From: Anaerolineaceae bacterium
GTDB lineage: Bacteria; Chloroflexota; Anaerolineae; Aggregatilineales; Phototrophicaceae
Length of the DNA: 64,000 nucleotides
Assembly: GCA_028818375.1 (NCBI GenBank)
Contig: JAPPOB010000010.1
Coordinates: forward strand, 806,001 to 870,000
Direction: 5' to 3'
The notes beneath the pieces are model-generated. The model saw only the letters and a list, made by a program, of their open reading frames with translations, did not search any database and was not told the origin of the DNA. Shown in pieces: positions 43,417 to 53,191 of the stretch. Made by a program: the position numbers and the translations under genes. Positions within the stretch are counted from its first letter, which is position 1. The number at the start of each line of letters is the position of its first letter.

Positions 43417-44364
43417 TCAGTTTTCCAGTTCCCGCCCGCCGTCGCTGCGCAGCAGCGCAGCGGCCCCGACCAGACTGACGTCAGCGCCGAGCGCGGCCGC
43501 TTCGATTCGCAGGCTTCGCGTGTAACCCTCGTAAATCACCTCGCGTCGGACCGTGTCGCGCATGGGCTCGAGCAAGGGCGCCCCAATCAGACTCAGGCCG
43601 CCGCCAATGACCACGACTTCGGGGTTGAAGAGATGCAACAGGCTGGTCAGCCCCAGGCCGATCAGGCGGCCGGCGCGCCGGACCAGCGCCAGCGCCAGCG
43701 GGTCGCCCTGCTGCGCGGCCGCGCCCACCATTGCCGCGTCGACCTCCCTCAGGTCGCCGTCACACATCGCTCGCAGGAGACTCACCTCCCCGGCGGCGAG
43801 GCGCTGCCGGGCCTGGCGCGCCAGAGCCGGGCCGGCGGCTTCCATTTCCAGGCGCCTGGCCACACCGTTGACCAGCAACATCATGCTGCCCACTTCCGTC
43901 GCCAGACCGCCGTGGCCCAGCAGCAGGCGCCCGTCACAAAGAATGCCGGCCCCGATCCCGGTACTGAGCGTGAGGTAAATGGCGTGACGGCAACCCTGCG
44001 CCGCGCCATGCGCCGCTTCCGCCAGCAGGGCGACGTTGGCGTCCTTGCCCAGCCGCACCGGCACGGCGAAGCGACCTGCCAGCAGGTCGGCCAGTGGCAC
44101 CTGGTGCCAGTCCGGCAGATTGGGCGGGGCCAGCACAATGCCGCGGTAGGGGTCCAGCGGCCCCGGAGATGAAACACCGATGCCCAGGACCTCCGTCTCC
44201 CCCGGCCACACCGCAGTGACGAGATCCTCGATGCGCCCCAGCACGGCGACCTGACCCTCCGCCGGCCGGGTCAGCGTCTCTCGCCGTTGCAGGATGTTCA
44301 GATTCTCGTCAAGGCAGGCCGCCCGGATGCGGGTGCCGCCCAGATCCACCGCGATGATGCGCAA
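43417..44364 (-). CDS. ROK-family sugar kinase/regulator lacking the zinc motif
   Basis: A 315-residue ROK protein. Phosphate 1: IIAVDLGGTRIRAACLD (about 3-19); substrate region GVSSPGPLDPYRGIVLAPPNLPDW (about 63-86); LTLSTGIGAGILCDGRLLLG (about 133-152) followed by HGGLATEVGSMM (about 153-164). The usual CGCGxxGC zinc cluster that should follow is absent. The TTG at 44364 is chosen because GGAGG lies five bases upstream; the ATG at 44415 would add 17 residues. Likely a glucokinase/N-acetylmannosamine-type kinase but substrate is uncertain. Divergent from mutS. Confidence 0.85.
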   Translation of the reverse strand: MRIIAVDLGGTRIRAACLDENLNILQRRETLTRPAEGQVAVLGRIEDLVTAVWPGETEVLGIGVSSPGPLDPYRGIVLAPPNLPDWHQVPLADLLAGRFAVPVRLGKDANVALLAEAAHGAAQGCRHAIYLTLSTGIGAGILCDGRLLLGHGGLATEVGSMMLLVNGVARRLEMEAAGPALARQARQRLAAGEVSLLRAMCDGDLREVDAAMVGAAAQQGDPLALALVRRAGRLIGLGLTSLLHLFNPEVVVIGGGLSLIGAPLLEPMRDTVRREVIYEGYTRSLRIEAAALGADVSLVGAAALLRSDGGRELEN

Positions 44365-44402
44365 CCTGCCCTCCTGCGGCGCCTGGCAACGCTGCCCGCC
44401 GC

Positions 44403-44431
44403 TTGTCGCGTACATGGGCGCTGGCTACAAT
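44403..44431 (+). promoter_or_regulatory. Promoter of mutS
   Basis: TTGTCG (44403-44408), 17-base spacer, TACAAT (44426-44431). The start of transcription would be near 44438, with GGGAG as ribosome site 5 bases before the ATG at 44458. Confidence 0.6.
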
Positions 44432-44457
44432 GATTCCTGGAAAACACGGGAGCCACC

Positions 44458-47091
44458 ATGACCAGAATCACGCCCCTGCGCCAGCAATACCTGGACATCA
44501 AGGCCGACTATCCCGAGTGTATCCTTTTCTTCCGTCTGGGCGATTTTTACGAGACTTTCGACGACGATGCGGAAGTCGCCGCCCGCGTTTTGGATCTGAC
44601 CCTGACCAGCCGCCCGGTCAGCCCGGGAAAAGATGGCAGCCGCATCCCGATGGCCGGCGTGCCCCATCACGCGCTCGAAAACTACATCGCGCGCCTCATC
44701 GAACAGGGGTACCACGTCGCGGTCTGTGACCAGGTGGGGGAAGCGCCGGCACAGGGCATCATCGAAAGGCGGGTCTCGCGCGTCATCACGCCCGGCACGG
44801 TCGTCGAAGACGCCCTTCTGGCCGCCGACGAACCCAGCTATCTTCTGGCGCTCTGGCCCGACGGCAATGCCGAAAGCGGCGACTGGCGCGCTGCCGGCCT
44901 CGCATGGGTGGATATCAGCACCGGTGAATTTGCGGCGACGGCCCTGATCGGCGACCAGTGCGCCCTGCAGGTGCTGGAGGAACTTGAGCGCCTTTCACCA
45001 CGTGAAGTGTTGCTGCCCGAAAGCTGGGCGCAGCGGGGAGTCTCACTGCCGGGGAACATTCACCTGAGTCCCCTGCCCGACTGGCGCTTTGAATTCAGTA
45101 GCGCTGAACAGGCGCTCTGCAGCCAGTTCGCCGTAACGACCCTGGCCGGCTTCGGCCTGCAGGACAAGCCGCAGGCGGTCTGCGCCGCGGGCGCGATCCT
45201 GCATTACCTGCGCAAGACCCGGCGCGAGAGCCTGGCCCGGCTGACGGGCATCCGCGTCTACGATACGGCATCGTTTATGGTGCTGGATACTTTCACCCGC
45301 CGCAATCTGGAACTTGTCGCGTCCCTGCAGGACGGAAACAGGAATGGCAGTCTGCTGCAGGTCCTGGATCGAACGGTGACGGCCATGGGCGCGCGACGCT
45401 TGCGACAATGGATCAACCAGCCGCTCCTGCAACCCGAACGCATCCTGGCGCGACTGGACGCCGTGGAAACCCTGACCGGCGACGCCGCGTTGCGCGAGGA
45501 CCTGCAGGGTACGCTTCGCCAGGTCGCGGACCTGGAGCGCCTTGCCAGTCGTCTGCCCGGCGGCCGCGCCGGGCCGCGCGACCTGCTGGCCCTGCGCAAC
45601 AGTCTGCTGGCCGTGCCACGCCTTGTCGCGCTCATCGGCAACCTGCCGGCGCTGAAACCGCTGGCGGAACGCCTCGACGCCTGCGAAGAGGCGGCGGCGG
45701 AGATTTCGCGAGCCATCAGCGAGGATGCGCCCGCCACTCTCAATGCCATCGGCGTCATCTTGCCCGACTATTCCGACGACCTGGATGCTGTGTTGCAGGC
45801 CACCCGCGCCGCGCGGGACTGGATTGCCGGGCTGGAGCAGACCGAACGGGAACGCACCGGCATTCCGCGCCTGAAAGTCGGCTACAACAAGGTCTTCGGG
45901 TACTACCTCGAAATCAGCAAGACCTGGGAAGCGAGCGTGCCGCCGGAGTACATTCGCAAGCAGACCCTCGTCAACGCCGAGCGCTATATCACGCCCGAAC
46001 TGAAAGAATACGAGGCGAAGGTGCTCAGCGCCGAGGAACAGATCCTGGCGCTGGAGCGAAGCCTGTTTGAGAAGCTCTGCGAGCAACTGGCGACGTTCAC
46101 GCCGCGCCTGACCGGCACGGCGCGCGCAATTGCGCATCTTGATGCTTTCCTCTCCCTGGCCGAAGTCGCCGTCCGCGAAGGCTATTGCCGACCGCAAATC
46201 CGTGAAGACGGACAATTGCACATCGTTGCGGGTCGACACCCGGTGGTTGAACGCAATCTGGAGCGGGGCCTGCGCTTCACGCCCAACGACTGCTCCTTTG
46301 ACGACGAGGGCCGCATCCACATCATTACCGGCCCCAACATGTCCGGCAAGTCGACCTGCATCCGCCAGGTCGCGCTGATCACGCTGATGGCCCAGATTGG
46401 CAGTTTCGTGCCCGCTGACGAGGCCGGCATCGGCCTGGTGGACCGCATCTTCGCGCGCATTGGCGCCCAGGACGAAATCCATGCCGGCCACAGCACCTTC
46501 ATGGTCGAAATGGTCGAGACTGCCCGCATCCTGGCCGGCAGCAGCGAAAGAAGCCTGATCATTCTGGATGAAGTCGGCCGCGGCACCTCCACCTGGGATG
46601 GCCTCGCCATCGCGCGGGCCGTCATTGAATACATCCACAACAGCCCGCAATTGAATTGCCGCACACTCTTCGCCACGCACTACCATGAATTGACTGCCCT
46701 GCCGCAGATTCTGCCGCGCACCCGCAACTACAACGTCGCCGTGGTCGAACGGGGCGAGGACATCGTCTTTTTGCATCAGGTGGTGCCCGGCGGCGCAGAC
46801 CGCAGCTACGGCGTGCATGTGGCCCGCATCGCCGGTCTGCCCCGGCCGGTCGTTCAGCGCGCTGACGAACTCTTGCGTCAGTTGGAAGCGGGCGACGGCG
46901 ACGCGTCACAGAATGGGCACGTAGAGGCGGCGGACCCGGCTTCGCCCGCTATGGAGCCGGCGATGCCCGGCGCCCTGCAGCAGGCCCTGCTCGACCTGAG
47001 CGTTGACGAACTCAGTCCCCTGGAAGCGTTGACCAAACTCTACGATCTGAAACATCTGGCTGAAGAAGAATGTGGGGAGGCTGCCCTGTGA
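44458..47091 (+). CDS. mutS: DNA mismatch repair protein MutS
   Basis: Recognises base mismatches and small loops. The 877-residue protein has the mismatch-reading Phe-Tyr-Glu motif in LGDFYETFDDDA (about 31-33), the connector and lever domains, and a C-terminal ATPase with Walker A ITGPNMSGKST (about 622-632), Walker B LIILDEVGRGTSTWDG (about 699-714) and the FATHYHEL loop. This is a full-length MutS1. The next gene starts within its stop codon. Confidence 0.97.
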   Translation: MTRITPLRQQYLDIKADYPECILFFRLGDFYETFDDDAEVAARVLDLTLTSRPVSPGKDGSRIPMAGVPHHALENYIARLIEQGYHVAVCDQVGEAPAQGIIERRVSRVITPGTVVEDALLAADEPSYLLALWPDGNAESGDWRAAGLAWVDISTGEFAATALIGDQCALQVLEELERLSPREVLLPESWAQRGVSLPGNIHLSPLPDWRFEFSSAEQALCSQFAVTTLAGFGLQDKPQAVCAAGAILHYLRKTRRESLARLTGIRVYDTASFMVLDTFTRRNLELVASLQDGNRNGSLLQVLDRTVTAMGARRLRQWINQPLLQPERILARLDAVETLTGDAALREDLQGTLRQVADLERLASRLPGGRAGPRDLLALRNSLLAVPRLVALIGNLPALKPLAERLDACEEAAAEISRAISEDAPATLNAIGVILPDYSDDLDAVLQATRAARDWIAGLEQTERERTGIPRLKVGYNKVFGYYLEISKTWEASVPPEYIRKQTLVNAERYITPELKEYEAKVLSAEEQILALERSLFEKLCEQLATFTPRLTGTARAIAHLDAFLSLAEVAVREGYCRPQIREDGQLHIVAGRHPVVERNLERGLRFTPNDCSFDDEGRIHIITGPNMSGKSTCIRQVALITLMAQIGSFVPADEAGIGLVDRIFARIGAQDEIHAGHSTFMVEMVETARILAGSSERSLIILDEVGRGTSTWDGLAIARAVIEYIHNSPQLNCRTLFATHYHELTALPQILPRTRNYNVAVVERGEDIVFLHQVVPGGADRSYGVHVARIAGLPRPVVQRADELLRQLEAGDGDASQNGHVEAADPASPAMEPAMPGALQQALLDLSVDELSPLEALTKLYDLKHLAEEECGEAAL

Positions 47092-47969
47092 CGGACCACG
47101 TGACCTGCTCGGCGAGTTCACTGGAGGCGGGCGACAGCCTGATTGGTTCCGCGCCTCATCGTCGCCTCTGGCTCCTGCTGGAGGTGGATGCACCCTGGGG
47201 GCCGAAAGCGCTGGCCGACAGCGACCTGCCGCCGGCCGTGCGCGAGCACATCGAGGCCTTTTTGGCGGGGACGCCTGACGCCGGCATCCTGTTCATCCGC
47301 CAGCAGCCGGCGCGCGCCGGTCTGCGTCTTTTCCTTGCCGTCGGCGATGCCAGGTTACCGGCGCTCTACGCCCTGACCCTTGAGCGCTACGAGGACCTCC
47401 TGTCCCTGGATTTCGCTTCACTGGCGCAGGGCGAGCGGCCTGAATGCCGCGACGACGAACCCCTCTTTCTGATATGCACCCACGGTGTGCGGGACCAGTG
47501 CTGCGCTCTGGCCGGCATGCCCATGTACGCGGCCCTGCGTGAGCGGGTCGGCGAACGCGCCTGGCGTTGCTCTCATGTTGGCGGCCATCGTTTTGCGCCG
47601 ACCATGGTTTTTTTGCCTGAGGGCCTGTGTTACGGCCGCATGCCGCTGGAAGCGCTGGACGACGTGCTCGACCGGCACAGGGCCGGTCAACTGGAACCCC
47701 GCTGGCTGCGGGGACGCAGCGCCTGGCCGCAACCCGCCCAGGCCGCCGCCGCCCTGCTGCGCCAGCGCAATGATCTGGCAACGATCGATGGTCTGCAATT
47801 GCTGGACCTGCAGAGTGACGGTGAGGAGCGCTGGGTCGTGACCTTTGACGCGCCAGGACAAACCAGCCAGGTCCGGCTGCACCGTCTAACGGGCGACTCG
47901 ACCTACCGTTCAAGTTGCGTTGGTGACAAGGTCGCGGCGCCGGTCAGCTGGGAGCTGCTCCCGTCCTGA
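47088..47969 (+). CDS. Sucrase/ferredoxin-like (thioredoxin-fold 2Fe-2S) protein
   Basis: A 293-residue Suc_Fer-like protein with a thioredoxin-like ferredoxin fold. The signature is LICTHGVRDQCCALAGMPMY (about 128-147), then WRCSHVGGHRFAPTMVFLPE (about 163-182) with Cys and His typical of this family, where they bind an Fe-S cluster. The cell role is unknown. The GTG at 47088 overlaps the mutS stop (GTGA), which selects this start; an in-frame ATG at 47070 lies inside mutS. Confidence 0.83.
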   Translation: MTDHVTCSASSLEAGDSLIGSAPHRRLWLLLEVDAPWGPKALADSDLPPAVREHIEAFLAGTPDAGILFIRQQPARAGLRLFLAVGDARLPALYALTLERYEDLLSLDFASLAQGERPECRDDEPLFLICTHGVRDQCCALAGMPMYAALRERVGERAWRCSHVGGHRFAPTMVFLPEGLCYGRMPLEALDDVLDRHRAGQLEPRWLRGRSAWPQPAQAAAALLRQRNDLATIDGLQLLDLQSDGEERWVVTFDAPGQTSQVRLHRLTGDSTYRSSCVGDKVAAPVSWELLPS

Positions 47970-47983
47970 CCGACAGCCTGGTT

Positions 47984-49393
47984 TCATTTTGGGCCATAGA
48001 CCGTTGCCGCGCGTTCGGTCAGGACGACCAGGATATCGTCGAGCAGGATCAGACCGAGCAGGACGAAAACCAGATTGAACACCTTGATTGAGGAGTCCCC
48101 CAGCGTCAGTCGCAGCGACTGCACCGGCGCGGAGTGCATGACCAGGCCCAGTGTGCAGAAAAATGGCGCCATCAGTGGCAGGAACTGGCGCGTGGACGTG
48201 CCTCCAATCGGAATGTACCAAGCCGAAGACAGAGTATAAACCGCAAAAATCACGGTCACGAAAAATATTATGTGCCCCTTGTCCAGCAGTTCCCCCAAGG
48301 CCCTGCGCCGCAGCAAGAGGGGCAGGCTCGCTGCAATCAGCAGCAGGCCGGCGCCGACCTGATGGCAATAGCCCAGAAGTCCCGGGGGGCCGTCTCCGGC
48401 CCACCTGAATTGGGAGGGAGTGCGGTCCAGCACACAACTGAGTTCATAGAGCCAAACCAGGCCTCTTTCAAGTCGCTTAAGGATTTCCTGCCATGAATGC
48501 TCACGCAGGTATTTTTGAAGAGACGGTATCTCTTCAGGGGGCAAATCGGGGTAACCGTCACGGTCACCGGCGGCCATGGTTCCGGCCTTGGCTTCAGCCC
48601 AGGAATCGTACCAAAAGTAAAAAGTCGTGCTTACATTGTAGAAGTGGCTGTCGTACTTTTCATAACTCTCCTGAAAATAGGGAAAGAGCAAGGCCAGAAA
48701 CGTGAACAGCCCCAACAACGCGTGGGCTGCGAGCGAAAGAGTGCGTTTCAGTTGCTGCTTTTTCCGCAGCAATTGAATGACACCTTGTACGGCGAAGCTC
48801 CCGGCATAAATGGCCAGGGCGGGCAAAGCGCTGGCCTTGGCAAAATGCGCCAACGCAAATAACAGTCCCACGAACGCAGATTTTCTCCAGGTCGGCGCCT
48901 GCAGGTTGGAAATCGACAAGGCAAAGGCCAGCGCAAACAGTCCGTAATACAAGACTTCCGCCTTAAATGTGGGAGATTTCAACACGAATACCAAAAAGGA
49001 AATGCAAAGGATGGCGTAGCCGGCATACAGGATGGAGAATCTGACGAAAAAGGCTGTGCCCAGGGCGAAAAGAATGGCTAACGACAGCCACACGTTAAGT
49101 TACTTGCCCGCCTCAAAAAACTCCTGATCTGACATCTCCGGTGAATAAAACAGCGCCATGATCCAGGGGAACAACGGCATGTTGGCGCGGTCACCCGTAT
49201 ATTGCAGGCCTGATTCCCAGGCCTTCCTTGCCATTTCCCGGTACGAACCCTGATCGATGGAATCCATATGCACATTGACGCCGGACTGGATTTCCGCAAT
49301 ATGCAGGTACAGCAACACGCACCCGCACACGGCAGCGGCAGCAATCGGGATTCTGAATGAGTTGGGAATGTTCAACCCGGCAATGGTTCTCAC
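47984..49393 (-). pseudogene. Polytopic membrane glycosyltransferase-type gene interrupted by one in-frame stop codon
   Basis: Two open segments in the same frame are joined by a single TAA (49100-49102). The 5' part (ATG at 49393, 97 residues) has a membrane segment (IPIAAAAVCGCVLLYLHIA), then DSIDQGSYREMARKAWESG and MPLFPWIMALFYSP, the first-loop acidic pattern of GT39/PMG-type enzymes. The 3' part (369 residues, first possible start GTG at 49093) continues with about eight further membrane segments (from LSLAILFALGTAFFVRF). Codon usage is A/T-richer than the neighbours. Either a nonsense mutation of a Tyr codon or a shortened gene restarting internally. Confidence 0.7.
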
Positions 49394-50400
49394 GTCCCTT
49401 CGCCGGCGACCAGCGTTGGTGACACAGCGGCCGGGTCTGGCGCGGGGACCTGCGCCGCTTCCCTTGCGAGCAATCCTTCCGAGACCAGCACACGTTCAAA
49501 GGCCACGATGGCCACTTCCAGCATGTGGCGCTCCGGCTGGCGCGTGGTCAAATGCTGCAGCGCCAGGTTGGGCCGCACCAGCATGCGCACCAGCGGTCTG
49601 TGGAAATTGCGGGCCGAAAACTGGATCACTTCGTAGGCAATGCCGGCCAGCACGGGTATCAGCACCACGCGGGACAGGACCAGCAAGGGCAACGGCGGCC
49701 GCCCCAGCAGCGAAAACACCAGAACGCTGACGAAGGCGACGGTCAGCAGAAAGGCCGTGCCACAGCGCGGATGTTCGATCGGAAAGCCATCCACCACTTC
49801 CGGCGTCAGGTCGGCGCCGGCTTCCCAGGCGTTTATGGTCTTGTGTTCGGCGCCGTGGTAACCGAAGAGTCGTTTGACATCCGGAATGCGCCCGATGGCC
49901 CAGATATAACAGATCAACATGGTGATCTGAATGAGTCCCTCGATCAGGTTTACGATGAAGGCCGCAAATCCGATCGGCGCCGTACCGTCCGGAGTCAGGC
50001 CGAGCAGATTGCCGATGCCGGCTGCGCCCAGAGTCGGTACGAGGAAGAAAAGGCCCATACCCAGCAGCAGCGACAGGCCAATCGTGAGCCAGCCGACAGG
50101 CCCGTTGAAGTCGACGTCGTCCTCTTCTCCGACCGCCACGTCCGCAGCCCACATCAGGGCCCGCGTGCCCAGACCCAGGGCGTCCCACAGGCCCACCACA
50201 CCGCGCACAAAGGGAGTCCGTATGATGCGACCCCGGTACAGCCGGCGGCTGAGCGGCGTCTCGTGCACGACGATTTCACCCTCGCTGTTGCGTACGGCGA
50301 CCGCCGCGCTGTGGGCCCCACGCATCATTACGCCTTCGATGACCGCCTGCCCGCCATAATTGAAGGGGCGGCGACCACCGTCCCTTTCCTTATCGGCCAT
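49390..50400 (-). CDS. DUF1385 family membrane protein
   Basis: A 336-residue protein of the DUF1385 family (function not established). The start at 50400 is supported by GGAG four bases upstream. Visible: FNYGGQAVIEGVMMRG (about 13-28), the family's best conserved part; then RGVVGLWDALGLG, membrane segments at about 101-122, 142-167 and 213-250, and GYHGAEHKTINAWEAG (about 184-199) with conserved His and Glu. The 3' end overlaps the start of the interrupted transferase gene by 4 bases. Confidence 0.9.
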   Translation of the reverse strand: MADKERDGGRRPFNYGGQAVIEGVMMRGAHSAAVAVRNSEGEIVVHETPLSRRLYRGRIIRTPFVRGVVGLWDALGLGTRALMWAADVAVGEEDDVDFNGPVGWLTIGLSLLLGMGLFFLVPTLGAAGIGNLLGLTPDGTAPIGFAAFIVNLIEGLIQITMLICYIWAIGRIPDVKRLFGYHGAEHKTINAWEAGADLTPEVVDGFPIEHPRCGTAFLLTVAFVSVLVFSLLGRPPLPLLVLSRVVLIPVLAGIAYEVIQFSARNFHRPLVRMLVRPNLALQHLTTRQPERHMLEVAIVAFERVLVSEGLLAREAAQVPAPDPAAVSPTLVAGEGT

Positions 50401-50451
50401 GTTTCTCCACGATACAGCGAACGTCGCGGTCATCTTACCACAGGGCCTGGC

Positions 50452-52167
50452 TCAGCTTTCTTGCGCCGGACGGATGTCCTGCATATTGAGTTGCAAACGC
50501 TGCCGGCCCCTCCATTCGTTGCGCTCCAGGTGAAAGGCCAGGTCGACCCGTTGCGGCAAGCGGCGGGCCCGTTCGCCCAGCCTGAAACCGATGGCTTCCA
50601 GTCGTTCCCCATTGTCTCCGGCAAGGCGCAACTTGAGATGATCGCCGCCCCGTCCCACGAGGCGGCGATCGAGAACGCGCGCCGCGCGCAGCAGGAGCAA
50701 CGGCGGCGGATTGCCGGCCCCCGTGGGTTCCAGGGTCGCCAGTTGCTCCAGCAGGGCTGGCCCGAGCTGGTGGGCACAAACTTCAGCATCGATTTCCAGC
50801 AGCGCCTGCCGCGGGCTTCCGGTCCCTGCTTCCTGGGCCAGTCGCGAGAGACGCTCCTGCAGGGCGGGCAGATTTCCGTTGCGAATGGTGAACCCGGCCG
50901 CCTGTTCATGCCCGCCATGGCGCAGCAGCAGGTCCGCGCACTGGTCCAAGGCCCTGATGATGTTGAAATCCGCCACGCTGCGACAGGAAGCGCGACTTTC
51001 CTGCGGGCCGCGGGCCAGCACGACGGCCGGACGTTGCCATTCTTCGCATAGCCGTCCGGCGACCAGGCCGACAATGCCAGGGGCAATATTCTCGCGCCAG
51101 GCCAGAATCAGGGGCGGGGTTGTGGTCTGCCCGGCCAGTTCCAGATTGATGTCCTCCTGCGCGGCGAGTGTCAGGGCCCGGCGTTTGTCATTCAGGGCCT
51201 GCAGGCGGAGGGCAAACCGGTCCGCTTCGGCAGGGTTTTCACTCATCAGCAAATCACTGGCCAGCATGGCGCTCTCAAGGCGACCGGCGGCGTTGATGCG
51301 AGGGCCCAACACAAAGGCCAAATCGCGCGCCGTAACCTTGCCGCGTGTCAGGCCGGCAACCTGCAACAGGGCGTCGATGCCCGGCCGGCGGGCTTCGTTG
51401 ATGACCTGTAGCCCTCCGCGCACCAGCGCACGGTTTTGCGGGTCCGCCAGGCTCGCCATGTCGGCGACCGTCCCGAGCGCAACCAGGTCCAGCAGCTCCC
51501 TTTCGTTAAGTTGAACGGCCATCCGGTCATGGCGGGCGCTGCGCAACAAGGACTGTGCCAGACGAAAGGCCAGGCCCGCACCCGTTAAATGGACGGCGGC
51601 CGGGTCCCCTCCCTCAAGTTTCGGGTTGATGATGGCGCTGGCCGGCGGCACTTCAGGACCAGGCGTGTGATGGTCCGTGATGATGAAATCCAGACCGGCG
51701 GCCCTGGCGGCCGCCACCTCGTCGACGGCGCGGATGCCGCAATCCACCGTAATGACAAGGCGCGCGCCGGCCTGCGTCATCGCTGACAGCGCCGGGCCGT
51801 TGAGGCCGTAACCTTCACTTTCGCGGTCCGGAATGTAGGCCCGCACGCGGGCGCCCAGGGCCTTCAACGTCTGCAGCAGCAGCGCAGTCGCGGTCACGCC
51901 GTCCGCATCAAAGTCACCGTAAACGACAATGGCCTCGACACTGCGCAGCGCGGCGCGAATACGCGTCACGGCGGCCTGCATGCCCCGCATGGCCCAGGGG
52001 TCAACCCTTACGCCAGGGCCGTTCAACCAGGTGAGCGCCCCCGCGGGCGTCGACAGCCCGCGATTGTGCAGAATCTGCGCGACCAGCGGATGGACGTGTC
52101 GCCAGGCGCCCGCCTGTGAAGCGGTCAGGGGCCTTGCCACCAACCACTGTGGCGACCTGTCTTGCAT
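50452..52167 (-). CDS. recJ: Single-stranded-DNA-specific exonuclease RecJ
   Basis: 5'-3' exonuclease used in recombination and mismatch repair. 571 residues from the ATG at 52167 (GGAAAGG upstream); the earlier ATG (52278) reads through the divergent fmt promoter. DHH motifs: VVYGDFDADGVTATALLL (about 84-101), VITVDCG (about 139-145), ITDHHTPGP (about 161-169), then NPKLEGG and LALGTVADMASL-like LVALGTVADMASL (about 217-229), and the DHHA1 domain with RHGGHEQAAGFTI (about 423-435). Co-located with mutS in the same 8 kb, divergent from fmt. Confidence 0.95.
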   Translation of the reverse strand: MQDRSPQWLVARPLTASQAGAWRHVHPLVAQILHNRGLSTPAGALTWLNGPGVRVDPWAMRGMQAAVTRIRAALRSVEAIVVYGDFDADGVTATALLLQTLKALGARVRAYIPDRESEGYGLNGPALSAMTQAGARLVITVDCGIRAVDEVAAARAAGLDFIITDHHTPGPEVPPASAIINPKLEGGDPAAVHLTGAGLAFRLAQSLLRSARHDRMAVQLNERELLDLVALGTVADMASLADPQNRALVRGGLQVINEARRPGIDALLQVAGLTRGKVTARDLAFVLGPRINAAGRLESAMLASDLLMSENPAEADRFALRLQALNDKRRALTLAAQEDINLELAGQTTTPPLILAWRENIAPGIVGLVAGRLCEEWQRPAVVLARGPQESRASCRSVADFNIIRALDQCADLLLRHGGHEQAAGFTIRNGNLPALQERLSRLAQEAGTGSPRQALLEIDAEVCAHQLGPALLEQLATLEPTGAGNPPPLLLLRAARVLDRRLVGRGGDHLKLRLAGDNGERLEAIGFRLGERARRLPQRVDLAFHLERNEWRGRQRLQLNMQDIRPAQES

Positions 52168-52219
52168 GCAGGACCTTTCCGGAGCAGCCAATGCGCCACC
52201 TTGCCGGGCAGCAGCCGGC

Positions 52220-52228
52220 AGTTTACCA
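52220..52228 (-). promoter_or_regulatory. Possible extended -10 for recJ
   Basis: On the minus strand TGG is followed by TAAACT (52220-52225), an extended -10 element, about 50 bases before the recJ ATG. No -35 is evident. Confidence 0.35.
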
Positions 52229-52258
52229 TGCGCCCGTCCGCACATGCCGGGAAGTGCC

Positions 52259-53191
52259 ATGGCCGACGTCGTCTTCATGGGAACGCCGGAGTTCGCGCTG
52301 CCGGCCCTGCGCGCCCTCCTCGCCCGTCACCGGGTAACTGGCGTGGTCACCATGCCCGATCGTCCGGCCGGCCGGGGTCTGGCGGCACACATTTCGCCCG
52401 TTAAAGCGATTGCGCTGGAACACGACCTGCCCCTGCTGCAGCCGCGCAGCCTGCGTCGGGAAGAGGCCATCGCCGTCCTCGGCGCGTGGCCGGCCGATGT
52501 CTACGTCGTGGCCGCCTTTGGCCTGATTCTGCCGCAAAGCGTTCTGGATTTGCCGCCGCGGGGCTCACTGAATATCCATGCATCCCTGTTGCCGCGCTGG
52601 CGCGGCGCAGCGCCCATTCAGGCGTCCATCCGCGCAGGAGACGCGCGCAGCGGCGTCAGCCTGATGTTGATGGACGCCGGCCTCGACAGCGGCCCCGTGC
52701 TGGCGCAGCGGGCCCTGCGAATGGCGCCCGACGAGACCGCCCAAAGCCTGCACGATCGACTGGCCACTTTGGGCGCGGAACTGCTGATCGAAAACCTGCC
52801 GGACTGGCTGGGGGGACGTCTGGAGCCGCAGCCCCAGGACGAGTCCAGGGTTACGCTGGCGCCACAACTGCGCAAGGAAGACGGCTGGATCGACTGGTCG
52901 CAGCCGGCGCTGGATATCGAGCGCCAGATTCGCGCCTTCACGCCCTGGCCGGGCAGCCATACCGCCTGGGACGGTCGACAGCTGAAAATTCTTCAGGCCG
53001 AGGTCGTCCCTGGCTCCGCCGCGCCCGGACGAGTTGTTTCACTGCCTGAAGACCTCGGAATCGGGACCGGCGCGGGTCTGCTGCGTCCCCGTCGCCTGCA
53101 ACTGGCAGGTCGCAGGGCCCAGGCCAGCGCAGACTTCCTGAGGGGTCGGCCCGCCTTTCTCAACGCCACACTGGGCCGTCCCGATCAGTAA
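52259..53191 (+). CDS. fmt: Methionyl-tRNA formyltransferase
   Basis: Formylates Met-tRNAfMet with 10-formyltetrahydrofolate. 310 residues from the ATG at 52259 (GGGAAG upstream); the frame is open much further upstream but only antisense to recJ. Family motifs: VVFMGTPEFALPALRALL (about 4-21), DRPAGRGLAAHISPVKAIAL (about 39-58), SLNIHASLLPRWRGAAPIQA (about 103-122; Asn-His-Asp active site) and MDAGLDSGPVLAQ (about 140-152). No def gene is adjacent. Overlaps the convergent mdh gene by 7 bases. Confidence 0.96.
   Translation: MADVVFMGTPEFALPALRALLARHRVTGVVTMPDRPAGRGLAAHISPVKAIALEHDLPLLQPRSLRREEAIAVLGAWPADVYVVAAFGLILPQSVLDLPPRGSLNIHASLLPRWRGAAPIQASIRAGDARSGVSLMLMDAGLDSGPVLAQRALRMAPDETAQSLHDRLATLGAELLIENLPDWLGGRLEPQPQDESRVTLAPQLRKEDGWIDWSQPALDIERQIRAFTPWPGSHTAWDGRQLKILQAEVVPGSAAPGRVVSLPEDLGIGTGAGLLRPRRLQLAGRRAQASADFLRGRPAFLNATLGRPDQ

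Noticed and set aside
45043..46818. Minus-strand open frame opposite mutS
   Set aside because: It mirrors the mutS coding region and has no recognisable domain.
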